Shown: positions 19,234-28,991, numbered from the stretch's first letter. The stretch: 64,000 nt of DNA from an uncultured Atopobiaceae bacterium (GCA_947631545.1 CANRLS010000002.1:1-64000), one strand, 5' to 3'. Made by a program: numbers and translations. Notes: generated by a model not told the origin, from the letters alone.

Positions 19234-20399
19234 GCTCGGCCGCCTCGTTCGAGGCCCTCTACCTCCACATCCCCTTCTGCCGATCGCGCTGCGCCTACTG
19301 CGACTTCCGCTCGCAGGCGGTGGGGGAGGACGGCGACCTCGCCCGAAGCTACGCGGATGCGCTCCTTCGACTCGTCGGCGAATGCGCGAGCGAGGGCGTC
19401 CTCGATAGGGTTCGGACCGTCTACATCGGGGGCGGGACGCCGACCGCGCTCGGCGAGGGGCTGGCAACCCTCATCGAGGGCGTGCGCGATCTTCTTCCCC
19501 ATGGCCTCGGCGAGCTCACGTTCGAGGCGAATCCGGAGTCGACGACGCCCGAGCTCCTTCGGGCCTGCCGAGAGGCCGGCGCCACGCGCGCGAGCATCGG
19601 CGCGCAATCGAGCGATGACGCCGTGCTGAGGCGCCTCGGACGGATCCACAGCGCGCGCGAGGCCCTCCGCGCCATCGAGCGGGCGAGCTCGGCGGGCCTT
19701 CGCGTCTCCGCGGACCTCATCGCCGGCTGCCCGGGCCAGGGGCCGGGCGACCTCGCCAAGGACGTCCGCCGCATCGTGGGCGCCGGCGCCGCGCACGTGA
19801 GCGTCTACGCGCTCGAGGTCCACGAGGGGACGCCCTTCGGAGACCTCGAGGCCGAAGGGCGCCTCGACGCCCCCGACGAGGACGGGGCGGCGGACCTTTT
19901 GGAAGAGGCGTCCCGCGCCCTCGAGGAGGAGGGCCTCAGCCGCTACGAGGTCTCCAACTACGCGAGGCCCGGGGAGGAGAGCCGCCATAACCTCGCCTAT
20001 TGGGAGGGGCGGGCCTACCTCGGGCTCGGCCCCTCGGCGGCTTCGATGCTCGAAGGGGAGGGCGGTGGAAGGCTCCGCCTCGCGTGCGCGTCGACGACGG
20101 AGGCGGTCGCGGGCGCCCGATCGATGCGCGACCTCTCCTTCGACATCGAGGAGCTCGACCGGCGCCAGGCGATGGCCGAGGACCTCATGCTCGCAGCCCG
20201 CCTCTCGAAGGGCCTCTCGAGGGAGCTCGTCGAGCGAGCCCGAGCGGTGCTCGGGCCCAGGGTGGGAGGGACGCTCGCGTACCTCGGGGATGCCGGCCTC
20301 CTCGAGGCGAAGGGGGACCGTCTCGCGCCCACCGACAGGGGGTGGCTCATGGGGAACGTCCTCTATGGCAACCTTTGGGCGCTCGCCGAGGTCGAGTAA
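19230..20399 (+). CDS. hemW: Radical SAM heme chaperone HemW-like protein
   Basis: A 389-residue radical SAM protein. The [4Fe-4S] motif is CRSRCAYC close to the N-terminus (LYLHIPFCRSRCAYCDF), followed by VYIGGGTPT and the HemN-type C-terminal domain. It lacks features of true oxygen-independent coproporphyrinogen oxidase (HemN), so the heme-trafficking HemW role is likely. The GTG start overlaps dus by 4 nt. LepA-HemW neighbourhood, often followed by hrcA-dnaJ, is a well-known Gram-positive arrangement. Confidence 0.9.
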   Translation: MSSAASFEALYLHIPFCRSRCAYCDFRSQAVGEDGDLARSYADALLRLVGECASEGVLDRVRTVYIGGGTPTALGEGLATLIEGVRDLLPHGLGELTFEANPESTTPELLRACREAGATRASIGAQSSDDAVLRRLGRIHSAREALRAIERASSAGLRVSADLIAGCPGQGPGDLAKDVRRIVGAGAAHVSVYALEVHEGTPFGDLEAEGRLDAPDEDGAADLLEEASRALEEEGLSRYEVSNYARPGEESRHNLAYWEGRAYLGLGPSAASMLEGEGGGRLRLACASTTEAVAGARSMRDLSFDIEELDRRQAMAEDLMLAARLSKGLSRELVERARAVLGPRVGGTLAYLGDAGLLEAKGDRLAPTDRGWLMGNVLYGNLWALAEVE

Positions 20400-20402
20400 A
20401 CT
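20374..20402 (+). promoter_or_regulatory. Candidate promoter of the dnaJ-hrcA-dnaJ cluster
   Basis: TTTGGG (20374-20379), a 17-nt spacer and TAAACT (20397-20402, using the hemW stop codon) would start transcription near 20409, about 27 nt before the first dnaJ-like gene. I see no CIRCE inverted repeat (TTAGCACTC and its complement) here. Confidence 0.4.
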
Positions 20403-20435
20403 TGCCCCATCTGCGCCGCGACGAAGGGCCCGTGC

Positions 20436-21578
20436 ATGGCAGGCATGACCGACAAGGACTACTACGAGATCCTGGGCGTCCCGTCGTCGGCCACCACGGA
20501 CGAGATCCGCAAGGCGTTCCAGCGGAAGGCCCGCGTGCTCCATCCCGATGTGAACAAGGAGCCCGACGCCGAGGAGCGCTTCAAGGAGGTCTCCGAGGCC
20601 TATGCCGTGCTCTCGGACGATGCCAAGCGCCGGCGCTACGACGCCATGAAGTCCGGCGGTTTCGGCGCCTACGGGCCCCAGAGCCAAGGGGCCCCGGCCT
20701 CTCCCTTCGGCGGTTCCCCGTACGGAGGGGCGCCCTTCGGGGGCTCGCCCTTCCCCTTCGGCGGCGCGGCGCGCCGCTCGGGCTCCGCCCCGGCCTACAA
20801 GCCCCAGACGGGGGCCAACGTCGTCGTGGAGCTGGAGCTCACGGGCGACGAGGCGGCCCAGGGCGTGCGCAAGACCCTCACCTACCAGCGCTATGTGACG
20901 TGCGACGTGTGCCACGGGACCGGCTCCGAGGGAGCGGAGCGCCATAGGACCTGCCCCACCTGCGGCGGGACGGGGCGCATCAACGTCGACCTGAACGACG
21001 TCCTCGGCGGTTTCGGCATGGGATTCGGCACGATGGTCATGGAGTGCCCCGAGTGCCAGGGGTCCGGTCAGGTGGTGAGCGATCCCTGCCATGCCTGCCA
21101 GGGCACGGGGCGCGTCCAGAGCTCCTCGGAGGTGGTCGTGAACATCCCCGCCGGGGTCCACGACGGCTACGAGGCGCGCGTGGGCGGCATGGGCAACGCC
21201 GGCACCAACGGTGAGACGGGCGGGGACTTCATCTGCCGCGTCGCCGTGGCGGCCGAACGGCTGACCCGAAGGTCCGCCCAGGGCTTCTCCTCCATCGGGC
21301 TCGCGCTGGTGATCCTCCTCGTCGGCATCGTGGTCATGGGGTTCACCCCGTACCTGGCCTCGGTGGGCGTCGTGGCGGCCGTCCCCTTCGCCTACGGCGT
21401 GTACCAGCTCATCGCCGGCGGGCTCGGCGGTCACAACGGCATCTGGTGGAAGCGCGGCGGCCAGGCCGTCGTCCGCGGCATCTCCGAGGGCCTCATGGTC
21501 GCGGTCTTCATCGTGCTCTTCATGAGCTGCACCATGGGCGGCCCCTACGGCTATTACGGCCTCTACGGATCCAGGTGA
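20436..21578 (+). CDS. DnaJ-like protein with membrane C-terminus
   Basis: A 380-residue type I J-protein. In order: J domain (about 6-70, HPD intact in LHPDVN), a glycine/phenylalanine/proline-rich stretch to about 120, and the first substrate-binding domain carrying a complete zinc finger with four CxxCxGxG repeats ([32 protein letters not shown]). After the end of that domain ([10 protein letters not shown]) the second substrate-binding and dimerisation domains are missing. The last 110 residues hold about three hydrophobic helices and a glycine/tyrosine-rich tail. This would tether an Hsp70 co-chaperone to the membrane. It is not a frameshift: the frame is open and terminates normally, 5 nt before hrcA. 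I do not recognise a named family for this layout. Confidence 0.85.
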   Translation: MAGMTDKDYYEILGVPSSATTDEIRKAFQRKARVLHPDVNKEPDAEERFKEVSEAYAVLSDDAKRRRYDAMKSGGFGAYGPQSQGAPASPFGGSPYGGAPFGGSPFPFGGAARRSGSAPAYKPQTGANVVVELELTGDEAAQGVRKTLTYQRYVTCDVCHGTGSEGAERHRTCPTCGGTGRINVDLNDVLGGFGMGFGTMVMECPECQGSGQVVSDPCHACQGTGRVQSSSEVVVNIPAGVHDGYEARVGGMGNAGTNGETGGDFICRVAVAAERLTRRSAQGFSSIGLALVILLVGIVVMGFTPYLASVGVVAAVPFAYGVYQLIAGGLGGHNGIWWKRGGQAVVRGISEGLMVAVFIVLFMSCTMGGPYGYYGLYGSR

Positions 21579-21583
21579 GGCCG

Positions 21584-22555
21584 ATGGTCGCGGGCAGGGC
21601 GATGGCGGTCCTTCGGGCCGTGGTCGAGGAGTACGTGGGCACCTGCGCGCCCGTGGGATCCAAGGCGCTCGTCGACCGCCATGGCATGGGGGTCTCGAGC
21701 GCCACGGTCCGAAACGACCTCGCGGGACTGGAGCGCTCGGGGCACCTCACCCATCCGCACGTGTCGGCCGGACGCATCCCCACCGATCTGGGCTACAGGG
21801 CGGTGGTGGAGGACGGCATCCCCTTCGCCCATGGCCGGGCCATGGACTCGGTGGCCCGCCCAAGCCGGGCGACGAGCCTTCGCGGCCTCTCGCGCGAGCT
21901 GGCGCGGCTCACCCGCTGCCTTGCCGTGGTATCGGAGCCGGCGCCCCAGGGAGCGCGGGTGGCGAGGGTGTCGCTCACCCGCTGCGCCGACGGGCGCGTC
22001 GCCTGCGTGGCCGTCTTCGACGACGGGCACGTGGCGAGCCGCTCGCTCCGCTGTCCCATACCCGACGATGAGCTCGCCCGTGTGGAGGAGGCGGCTTCCG
22101 AGGCCTGCGTCGGCGAGAGGATCGGCGCCGTCGCGGCGGACGGGCGCCTGACGCCCGGGGGCGCGCGCTTCCTCGTGGCGGTCGTCGCCTGCGTGCGGGC
22201 GCTGGCGAGCGAGGCCCATCCTTCGGAGGAGCGGTCGGGGATGGCCTTCCTCCTGGCGCAGCCGGAGTTCAAGGATCCCCAGGTCGTGTGCGTCGTGGCC
22301 GATGCCCTCGAAGAGGCCGACCTGGCGCCCGAGGGCCCCTCGCTCGTCGATGGCGCCGGCCTCATGGTCTCCATCGGCGGTGAGAACGCGGACGAGCGCC
22401 TTCGGAGGATGAGCGTCGTGGCCAAGGAGTACCATGCCTTCTCTGGTGTGGGCTATGTGGCCTGCGTCGGGCCCACGCGCATGGATTACCCGCTGGTCAT
22501 CGGCGCCGTCGAGGCCGCTTCCGAGCGGGCCCGCGCCATCGTGAGCGAAGGCTGA
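21584..22555 (+). CDS. hrcA: Heat-inducible transcription repressor HrcA
   Basis: A 323-residue HrcA. The winged-helix N-terminus is clear (VVEEYVGTCAPVGSKAL, then SSATVRNDLAGLERSGHL) and the HPHVSAGRIPTDLGYR segment is diagnostic. HrcA represses chaperone genes through the CIRCE element and needs GroEL for activity. The ATG at 21584 follows AGGTGAGG, 5 nt after the preceding stop. It lies between two dnaJ genes; grpE and dnaK are not in the window. Confidence 0.92.
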   Translation: MVAGRAMAVLRAVVEEYVGTCAPVGSKALVDRHGMGVSSATVRNDLAGLERSGHLTHPHVSAGRIPTDLGYRAVVEDGIPFAHGRAMDSVARPSRATSLRGLSRELARLTRCLAVVSEPAPQGARVARVSLTRCADGRVACVAVFDDGHVASRSLRCPIPDDELARVEEAASEACVGERIGAVAADGRLTPGGARFLVAVVACVRALASEAHPSEERSGMAFLLAQPEFKDPQVVCVVADALEEADLAPEGPSLVDGAGLMVSIGGENADERLRRMSVVAKEYHAFSGVGYVACVGPTRMDYPLVIGAVEAASERARAIVSEG

Positions 22556-22602
22556 GGTCGAACCGGCGGGATCGGCGGGGCCTGCGGGGAGGGAGGCGCG
22601 GC

Positions 22603-23745
22603 ATGGCCAAGACGGATCGCGATTACTACGAGCTCCTCGGCATCGACCGAGATGCCACTCCGAGCCAGGTCAAGCGCGCGTTCCTCGCCAAGGCGAGGGT
22701 CATGCACCCGGACGTGTCCAGCGCCCCCGACGCCGAGGAGCGCTTCAAGGAGATCAACGAGGCCTACTCGGTGCTCTCGGATCCCAAGCGGCGCGAGAAC
22801 TACGACCGGTTCGGCGATCCGGACGGGCCCGGCGGCTTCACTTCGATGGACGACTTCTTCGGCGGCTTCGACATGGCCGACCTCATGAGCGAGTTCTTCG
22901 GTGCCTCCAGGGCCGGCGGCCAGGGGCGCCGCCAGCGGCGAGGGCGCGATATGGCGGCGCGCCTCTCGGTGAGCCTTCGGGAGGCGGCCACCGGGACCGC
23001 GCGGACCATCGCCTACGACCGGCTCTCCGCCTGCGACGACTGCGGGGGCACGGGATCGAGCGGGGGCGAGCCCCCGGTGAGCTGTCCCGTCTGCGGCGGC
23101 ACCGGACGCCAGGTGACCTGGCAGAACACGATCCTCGGCCGCATGCAGACCCAGGTGCCCTGCCCCCAGTGCGGGGGGTCGGGGACGATCGTCGAGCATC
23201 CCTGCGAGACCTGCGACGGCCAGGGCCGTGTGCCCAGCCACGAGGTGGTGGAGATCGAGGTGCCCGTGGGAGCGCGCACCGGCGAGACGCTGCGCCTCGC
23301 AGGGCTCGGCGAGGCCGGCTGGCGCGGGAGCCCGACGGGCGATCTGGTGGTGGAGCTCCTCGTGGAGGACGACCCTCGATTCCGCCGCTCCGGCGACGAC
23401 CTCGTCCAGTCGCTCGAGGTGGATGCGCTCGAGGCGATCCTCGGCTGCGAGATCGAGGTGGAGGGGATCCTCCCAGAGGAGTCCTTCGTGGTGGAGGTGC
23501 CCCCTTCGAGTCTCGAAGGGAGCGGGGTCCGCGTGGACGGGAGGGGCATGCCCAGGCGCTCGGGCCACGGTCGCGGCGACTTCGTGGGCGTCGTCTCGGT
23601 CCACGCTCCCGAAGGGCTGAGCGATGCCGAGCGGGACGAGCTCCGGCGCATGAGCATCGCCCATGGCGGTCGCGTGCGCCCCGCGCCCGCCTCGAGCGGG
23701 ACGGGCGCGAGAAGGGCCCCCAAGCATGCCCGCCATTCGAAGTAG
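22603..23745 (+). CDS. dnaJ: Chaperone DnaJ
   Basis: A 380-residue canonical type I J-protein: J domain (about 4-68, HPD in MHPDVS), glycine/phenylalanine-rich region, four zinc-finger repeats (CDDCGGTG, CPVCGGTG, CPQCGGSG, CETCDGQG), both substrate-binding domains, and a C-terminal tail rich in arginine and alanine. It stimulates DnaK ATPase and delivers substrates. It shares its first 230 residues' layout with the membrane version two genes upstream, but retains the second substrate-binding domain. The hrcA-dnaJ order is classical. Its end overlaps mtaB by 20 nt. Confidence 0.94.
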   Translation: MAKTDRDYYELLGIDRDATPSQVKRAFLAKARVMHPDVSSAPDAEERFKEINEAYSVLSDPKRRENYDRFGDPDGPGGFTSMDDFFGGFDMADLMSEFFGASRAGGQGRRQRRGRDMAARLSVSLREAATGTARTIAYDRLSACDDCGGTGSSGGEPPVSCPVCGGTGRQVTWQNTILGRMQTQVPCPQCGGSGTIVEHPCETCDGQGRVPSHEVVEIEVPVGARTGETLRLAGLGEAGWRGSPTGDLVVELLVEDDPRFRRSGDDLVQSLEVDALEAILGCEIEVEGILPEESFVVEVPPSSLEGSGVRVDGRGMPRRSGHGRGDFVGVVSVHAPEGLSDAERDELRRMSIAHGGRVRPAPASSGTGARRAPKHARHSK

Positions 23746-25000
23746 CGCCGTCTCGGGAATCGAGCGGCGCCCCACCGTCGCGCTCGTCACCCTCGGGTGC
23801 CGGGTGAATCGCGCCGAGAACGAGGCGCTCTCGCGGACGCTCGAGGGCATGGGCGCGGCGCTCTCGGACCCGGATGCCGCCGACGTCATCATCGTCAACA
23901 CCTGCTGCGTGACGGGCGAGGCCGAGGCCAAGACGCGCCAGGCGCTCAGGCGCGAGGCGGCCCGTCCCGGCGTGCGGCAGGTGATCGCCTACGGGTGCGC
24001 CGCGGCCCTCTTCGAGCCCGCCCTCTCGGAGCTGGGCGAGAAGATCGTCGTCGTGGCGGACCGCAAGGCCGTGGCGGGCGCCACGGCTCGGGCCCTCGGG
24101 AGCGAGGGGACGCTCCCGGCCGAGGGACGCCGGGGCCATGGGGCCCTCGGCCGGTCGCGCGCGAGTCTGAAGATCCAGGACGGCTGCTCGCGCCACTGCG
24201 CCTTCTGCCTGGTCAGGACCGCCCGCGGCCCCTCGCGCTCCATGGAAGCGGACGTTGCGGTGGCCGAGGTGCGCTCGCTCGCGGGCGAGGGCTTCGGAGA
24301 GGTGGTGCTCTGCGGCGTCAACCTCGGTTGCTATGACGATGCGGGAGTCGGCCTCGAGGGCCTTCTCGCGCGGCTCCTCGCCGAGACGGACGTGGGGAGG
24401 CTCCGCCTCTCGTCCATCGAGCCCCAGGACGTGACGGACGGCCTCATCGACCTCATGGCCTCCTCGAGGGGACGGATCGCGCCCTACCTCGCGATGCCGC
24501 TCCAATCCGGTTCGGAGCGGACGCTCTCGCGCATGGGGCGCGAGCTCTCGGCAGAGGGCTATGCCGACCGCGTGCGCGCCGCGAGGTCGAAGATCCCCGA
24601 CGTCGCCATCGCGGCCGACCTCATCTGCGGCTTTCCCGGGGAGACCGACGGCGACTGGGCTGAATCGCTCGAATTCTGCCGGGCCATGGGCTTCTCGAAC
24701 ATGCACGTGTTCCGCTACTCGCCCCGGCCCAGGACCGAGGCATCGGGGCTCGAGGGCCGAGTCGATGCGCGCACGGCGAAGGCCCGCTCCAAGGAGGCGC
24801 GCCGCCTCCGCGACGAGATGCGCGGGCGCTATGCGGCTTCGCTCGTGGGCAGCCGCCAGCGGGTGCTCGTGGAGTCGGAGGGCTTCGGCGTGACCGGGGG
24901 ACTCGTGAGGGCCCGCGTGGACGGCGGAGCTGAGAGGGGATCGCTCGTCGACGCCATCGCGAAGGGGCTCCTCGGGCCCTCCGCGCTCGACTGCAGCTGA
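23726..25000 (+). CDS. mtaB: tRNA t6A37 methylthiotransferase MtaB
   Basis: A 424-residue radical SAM methylthiotransferase converting t6A37 to ms2t6A in ANN-decoding tRNAs. The N-terminal UPF0004 domain has cysteines in LGCRVNRAE, NTCCVTGEAE and YGCAA; the radical SAM motif is CSRHCAFC; a TRAM-like domain ends the protein. NRAENEAL and the CRVN signature separate MtaB from MiaB and RimO, both also present here. The ATG at 23726 lies inside dnaJ; the ribosome site is weak (AAGGG). The dnaJ-(rsmE)-mtaB neighbourhood is common in Gram-positive bacteria; no rsmE is found here. Confidence 0.92.
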   Translation: MPAIRSSAVSGIERRPTVALVTLGCRVNRAENEALSRTLEGMGAALSDPDAADVIIVNTCCVTGEAEAKTRQALRREAARPGVRQVIAYGCAAALFEPALSELGEKIVVVADRKAVAGATARALGSEGTLPAEGRRGHGALGRSRASLKIQDGCSRHCAFCLVRTARGPSRSMEADVAVAEVRSLAGEGFGEVVLCGVNLGCYDDAGVGLEGLLARLLAETDVGRLRLSSIEPQDVTDGLIDLMASSRGRIAPYLAMPLQSGSERTLSRMGRELSAEGYADRVRAARSKIPDVAIAADLICGFPGETDGDWAESLEFCRAMGFSNMHVFRYSPRPRTEASGLEGRVDARTAKARSKEARRLRDEMRGRYAASLVGSRQRVLVESEGFGVTGGLVRARVDGGAERGSLVDAIAKGLLGPSALDCS

Positions 25001-25005
25001 CGGCC

Positions 25006-25011
25006 TAGAAT
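25006..25011 (+). promoter_or_regulatory. Candidate leaderless -10 of phoH
   Basis: TAGAAT matches the -10 consensus at five of six positions and ends 6 nt before the phoH ATG. Transcription would begin at the start codon. No ribosome site lies between. Confidence 0.45.
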
Positions 25012-25017
25012 GGCCCT

Positions 25018-25991
<974 letters not shown>

Positions 25992-25992
<1 letters not shown>

Positions 25993-26603
25993 TGGTGCTC
26001 TCCCTCGTCTGCGCGGATCGATCGCCCGTGCCCCTCGCCCTCAGCGAGGCGGACGTGCTGGAGCTGGCGACCTTCGTCCTCGCCGCCGAGGGCGTGGAGC
26101 GCCCCTGCGAGCTCTCGGTCAGCGTGGTGGGCGACGATGAGATGGCCCGGCTGAACGGCGAGCTCCGCGGGGTCGACGGCCCCACCGACGTGCTCTCGGT
26201 GGAGCTCGAGCGCCCGGGCGACGCCGATCTGGCGCCCGGCGAGCCCTGCTGCCTGGGCGATGTGGTGCTCGATCCGGCCCACATCCGCGACCAGGCGAGG
26301 CGCCTGGGCACGACCGAAGCGGACGAGACGAGGCTCCTCATCGTCCACGGCATGCTCCATCTCCTGGGCTACGACCATGTGAGGGAGGAGGACGCCCTCA
26401 TCATGGAGGCCCGCGAGGACGAGCTCGTGGCCGAGGCCACGCGGGGCGCGCTCCCGCACGTGGCGACGACGCGCCATGGAGGCGAGGGATCGGCGCGGGG
26501 GACTGTCGACCCCAAGGTCCAGGGTACGCTCGGGCCGGATTCCGCGGGCGCTCCCGCGCCCTTCGCGGAGCCCCCCTCCGTCCGCGAGGGAGCGGAGCGG
26601 TGA
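25992..26603 (+). CDS. ybeY: Endoribonuclease YbeY (rRNA maturation)
   Basis: A 203-residue protein with the zinc-binding HGMLHLLGYDH motif (HxxxHxxGxxH) that defines YbeY, a metal-dependent RNase involved in 16S rRNA 3'-end maturation and quality control. The core domain ends near residue 150. About 50 further residues form a glycine/proline-rich tail not usual in the family. It starts in the phoH stop (TGATG) and ends in the dgkA start (GTGA), so phoH-ybeY-dgkA is one coupled unit. Confidence 0.92.
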
Positions 26604-26992
26604 TCCCGGGTTCGGACAGGGACCACCCGAGCTTCGGCAAGAGCTTCGGCTTCGCCATCCAGGGCTTCCGCATCGCCTGGAGGAGCGAGCGCAACATCAA
26701 GGTGATGGCGGCCCTGGGCATCGTCGCCCTCGCGCTCTCGGCGGTGCTCCGCGTGCCCGTGGAGGTCTGGGCCATCGTCATCGGATCCATCGGCGCGGTC
26801 ATCGCGGCCGAGCTCCTCAACACGGCGATCGAGACCGTCGTCGACCTCGTCTCGCCCGAATACCATCCGCTCGCGGGCAAGGCGAAGGACGTGAGCGCCG
26901 CCGCCGTCTGGGTGCTCTCGGTGGCCGTGGGCATCCTGGGGATCCTCCTCTTCGCCTACTACGGGCTCCTTCGCCTCGGGCTCATCGCCTAG
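26600..26992 (+). CDS. dgkA: Diacylglycerol/undecaprenol kinase family protein
   Basis: A 130-residue membrane kinase with three hydrophobic helices. The catalytic segment AAELLNTAIETVVDL and a downstream AKDVSAAAV match the Gram-positive DgkA family, which mainly phosphorylates undecaprenol to recycle the wall-lipid carrier. The GTG start overlaps the ybeY stop. Its place between ybeY and era is conserved in Firmicutes (ybeY-dgkA-cdd-era). Confidence 0.92.
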   Translation: MIPGSDRDHPSFGKSFGFAIQGFRIAWRSERNIKVMAALGIVALALSAVLRVPVEVWAIVIGSIGAVIAAELLNTAIETVVDLVSPEYHPLAGKAKDVSAAAVWVLSVAVGILGILLFAYYGLLRLGLIA

Positions 26993-27064
26993 AGCGCGCT
27001 GGCTAGGCCGGGCCCTCGTGGGGTATGGCTCCCTTGGCGGAGAAACGTCGACGATGGGAGCGCG

Positions 27065-27256
27065 ATGGACCCCAAAGAGCAGGAATTCGATCTGGATGAC
27101 GTGACCCACAACAGCCCCCTCGACGAGGCCGAGACCGAGGAGGAGGACCTGGAGCTCGACGGCTTCGAGGACCATATGCACGACGACCTCGACCTTCAGA
27201 AGGACGATTACGCGGAGGAGCCCTTCCACGAGGAGACGCTCCCCGATGCGCCGTAG
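27065..27256 (+). CDS. Small acidic protein of unknown function
   Basis: A 63-residue reading frame with a strikingly acidic product: about 40 percent Asp or Glu, only two lysines, no arginine or cysteine. It has an ATG preceded by GGGAG, lies between dgkA and era on their strand, and contains no membrane segment. I do not recognise the family. It could be an adaptor, a metal or cation-binding peptide, or a non-functional frame; the strand, ribosome site and position favour a real gene. The era -10 candidate overlaps its stop codon. Confidence 0.55.
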   Translation: MDPKEQEFDLDDVTHNSPLDEAETEEEDLELDGFEDHMHDDLDLQKDDYAEEPFHEETLPDAP

Positions 27257-27259
27257 AAT
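27254..27259 (+). promoter_or_regulatory. Candidate -10 of era
   Basis: TAGAAT overlaps the stop of the small acidic ORF and lies 36 nt before the era ATG, allowing a leader of about 30 nt with its GGGGGGAG ribosome site. No -35 match is visible. Confidence 0.35.
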
Positions 27260-27295
27260 CCGAGGAGCGCGGCGGTCCGTCGGGGGGAGCGATGC

Positions 27296-28231
27296 ATGGG
27301 CGAGTCCAAGGTCCAGGGTGCGGATCGCTTCCGGAGCGGCTTCGTCGCCCTCGTGGGCCGGCCGAACGCCGGCAAGTCGACGCTCGTGAACGCCTGCCTC
27401 GGAAGCCACGTGGCCATCACGAGCGATGTGGCCCAGACCACCCGCAAGCGGTTCCGCGCCGTGATCGACCGTCCCGGGGCGCAGATCGTGCTCGTCGATA
27501 CGCCGGGACTCCATAAGCCCAAGGACGCGCTCGGCGCGGAGCTCAACCGGCAGGCCCTCGCCGAGCTCGCCGATGTGGACGTGGCGGCCATGCTCGTGGA
27601 CGCCACCAAGCCCGTGGGCAGGGGAGACGCCTGGGTGGCCGATCACGTGGCCCGGGCCGAGGCGCCGAAGATCCTCCTCATCACGAAGGCCGACATCGCA
27701 TCGCCCGAGCGCGTGGCCTCCCAGATCGATGCCGCCCGGGAGCTGGCCCCCTTCGACGACGTCCTCGTGGTGAGCGCCAAGGAGGGCTTCAACGTCGACG
27801 CGTTCCTGGAACTTGCGGCGTCCCATCTGCCCGAAGGCCCCCGATGGTTTCCGGAGGACATGCCCTGGGACGCTCCGGACGAGGAGCTCGTCGCCGAGTT
27901 CATCCGCGAGAAGGCGCTCAGGGCCTGCCGGGACGAGGTGCCCCATGCGGTGGGCGTGCGCTGCGACTCCATACGCTACGCCAAGGACGGCCATGCCTCC
28001 GTGAGGGCCGTCATCTACGTCGAGCGGGAGAGCCAGAAGGCGATCCTCATCGGAAGGGGCGGATCGATGGTCCGCCGCATCGGGAGCGAGGCGCGGCGCG
28101 ACGTCGAGCGGCTTCTGGGCGTTCCCGTGTACCTCGACCTCGAGGTGAGGGTCAAGAAGGGCTGGAGGAACGACGAGCGCGAGGTTCGCGCCCTCGGCTA
28201 CGGCTATCCGGATGCCGAGGGGGAGGGCTAG
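27296..28231 (+). CDS. era: GTPase Era
   Basis: A 311-residue Era: N-terminal GTPase domain with G1 GRPNAGKST (about residue 21), G3 DTPGLHKP and G4 TKAD, and a C-terminal type II KH domain with ILIGRGGSMVRRIG. Era binds the 3' end of 16S rRNA during 30S assembly, which links it to YbeY encoded just upstream. The ATG at 27296 has GGGGGGAG upstream. RecO follows after 2 nt. Confidence 0.96.
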   Translation: MGESKVQGADRFRSGFVALVGRPNAGKSTLVNACLGSHVAITSDVAQTTRKRFRAVIDRPGAQIVLVDTPGLHKPKDALGAELNRQALAELADVDVAAMLVDATKPVGRGDAWVADHVARAEAPKILLITKADIASPERVASQIDAARELAPFDDVLVVSAKEGFNVDAFLELAASHLPEGPRWFPEDMPWDAPDEELVAEFIREKALRACRDEVPHAVGVRCDSIRYAKDGHASVRAVIYVERESQKAILIGRGGSMVRRIGSEARRDVERLLGVPVYLDLEVRVKKGWRNDEREVRALGYGYPDAEGEG

Positions 28232-28233
28232 CC

Positions 28234-28983
28234 ATGGCCCGCGGCCCCGCCAGGCGAGCGGAGGCGCTCGTCCTCGACCGCACGAAGCTCGGCGAGACCG
28301 ATCTCATCATCACCCTGCTCGCCCGCGAGGGCGAGCTCCTGAAGGCCGTGGCGAAGGGGGCCAGGAGGCCCGGAGCCAGGCTCTCCGCCCCGACCGAGCT
28401 CTACGGGCGCGTGGATGCGCTCTTGGCCCCGGGGAAGTCGCTCTGGATCCTCACCGACGGGCGGAGGCTCGTGCCGCCCGCGCGAAGGACCGACGACATG
28501 GCGGGGCTCTCGGCCGCGGCCGCCGTCTCGGAAGTCGTGCGGGCGAGCCTTCCCGAGGGCGAGGCGGATCCCTTCGTCTACGCCCTCGTGCTCAGGGCCT
28601 TCGAGGAGATCGCCCTCGCGGGCGACGTCGAGCACCTCGACCTCGTCAGCGCGGCCACGGCGATGAAGCTCCTCTCGCACCTGGGCTGGCAGCCCGGCCT
28701 CGACGCCTGTGTGGGATGCGGCTCCCGGGAGACGACCCATGCGAGCGTGAGCGCGGGCGGCCTTCTCTGCGACGGCTGCGCGGGGGAGGCGGAGGATGCC
28801 GAGAGCGTCGACGCGAGGCGCGCGGCGTGGCTAAGGAGCCTCATCGAAGCTCGCCTGGCCGACCTGGCCGCGGCCCCCGTGGACGGGCCCACCGCCGCCT
28901 GGCTCGCGTCCTTCGCGCGCAACTGGGCGGCCTACCATCTCGATGCCCGCTTGCGCGCCTTCGACTTCCTCTTAAGCTTCTGA
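28234..28983 (+). CDS. recO: DNA repair protein RecO
   Basis: A 249-residue RecO, which anneals single strands and loads RecA with RecR. The OB-fold N-terminus (EALVLDRTKLGETDLI, then ITLLAREGELLKAVAKGARR) and a C-terminal helical domain with a zinc-binding CVGCGS plus CDGCAG pair are present. The ATG at 28234 follows GGGAGGG. The era-recO pair is conserved across Gram-positive bacteria. Confidence 0.94.
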   Translation: MARGPARRAEALVLDRTKLGETDLIITLLAREGELLKAVAKGARRPGARLSAPTELYGRVDALLAPGKSLWILTDGRRLVPPARRTDDMAGLSAAAAVSEVVRASLPEGEADPFVYALVLRAFEEIALAGDVEHLDLVSAATAMKLLSHLGWQPGLDACVGCGSRETTHASVSAGGLLCDGCAGEAEDAESVDARRAAWLRSLIEARLADLAAAPVDGPTAAWLASFARNWAAYHLDARLRAFDFLLSF

Positions 28984-28991
28984 TCGACTTT

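Noticed and set aside
20436-21578. DnaJ-like gene as a frameshifted canonical dnaJ
   Set aside because: The frame is open to a normal stop just before hrcA, the hydrophobic C-terminus has normal codon use, and other frames there do not restore the missing DnaJ domains.
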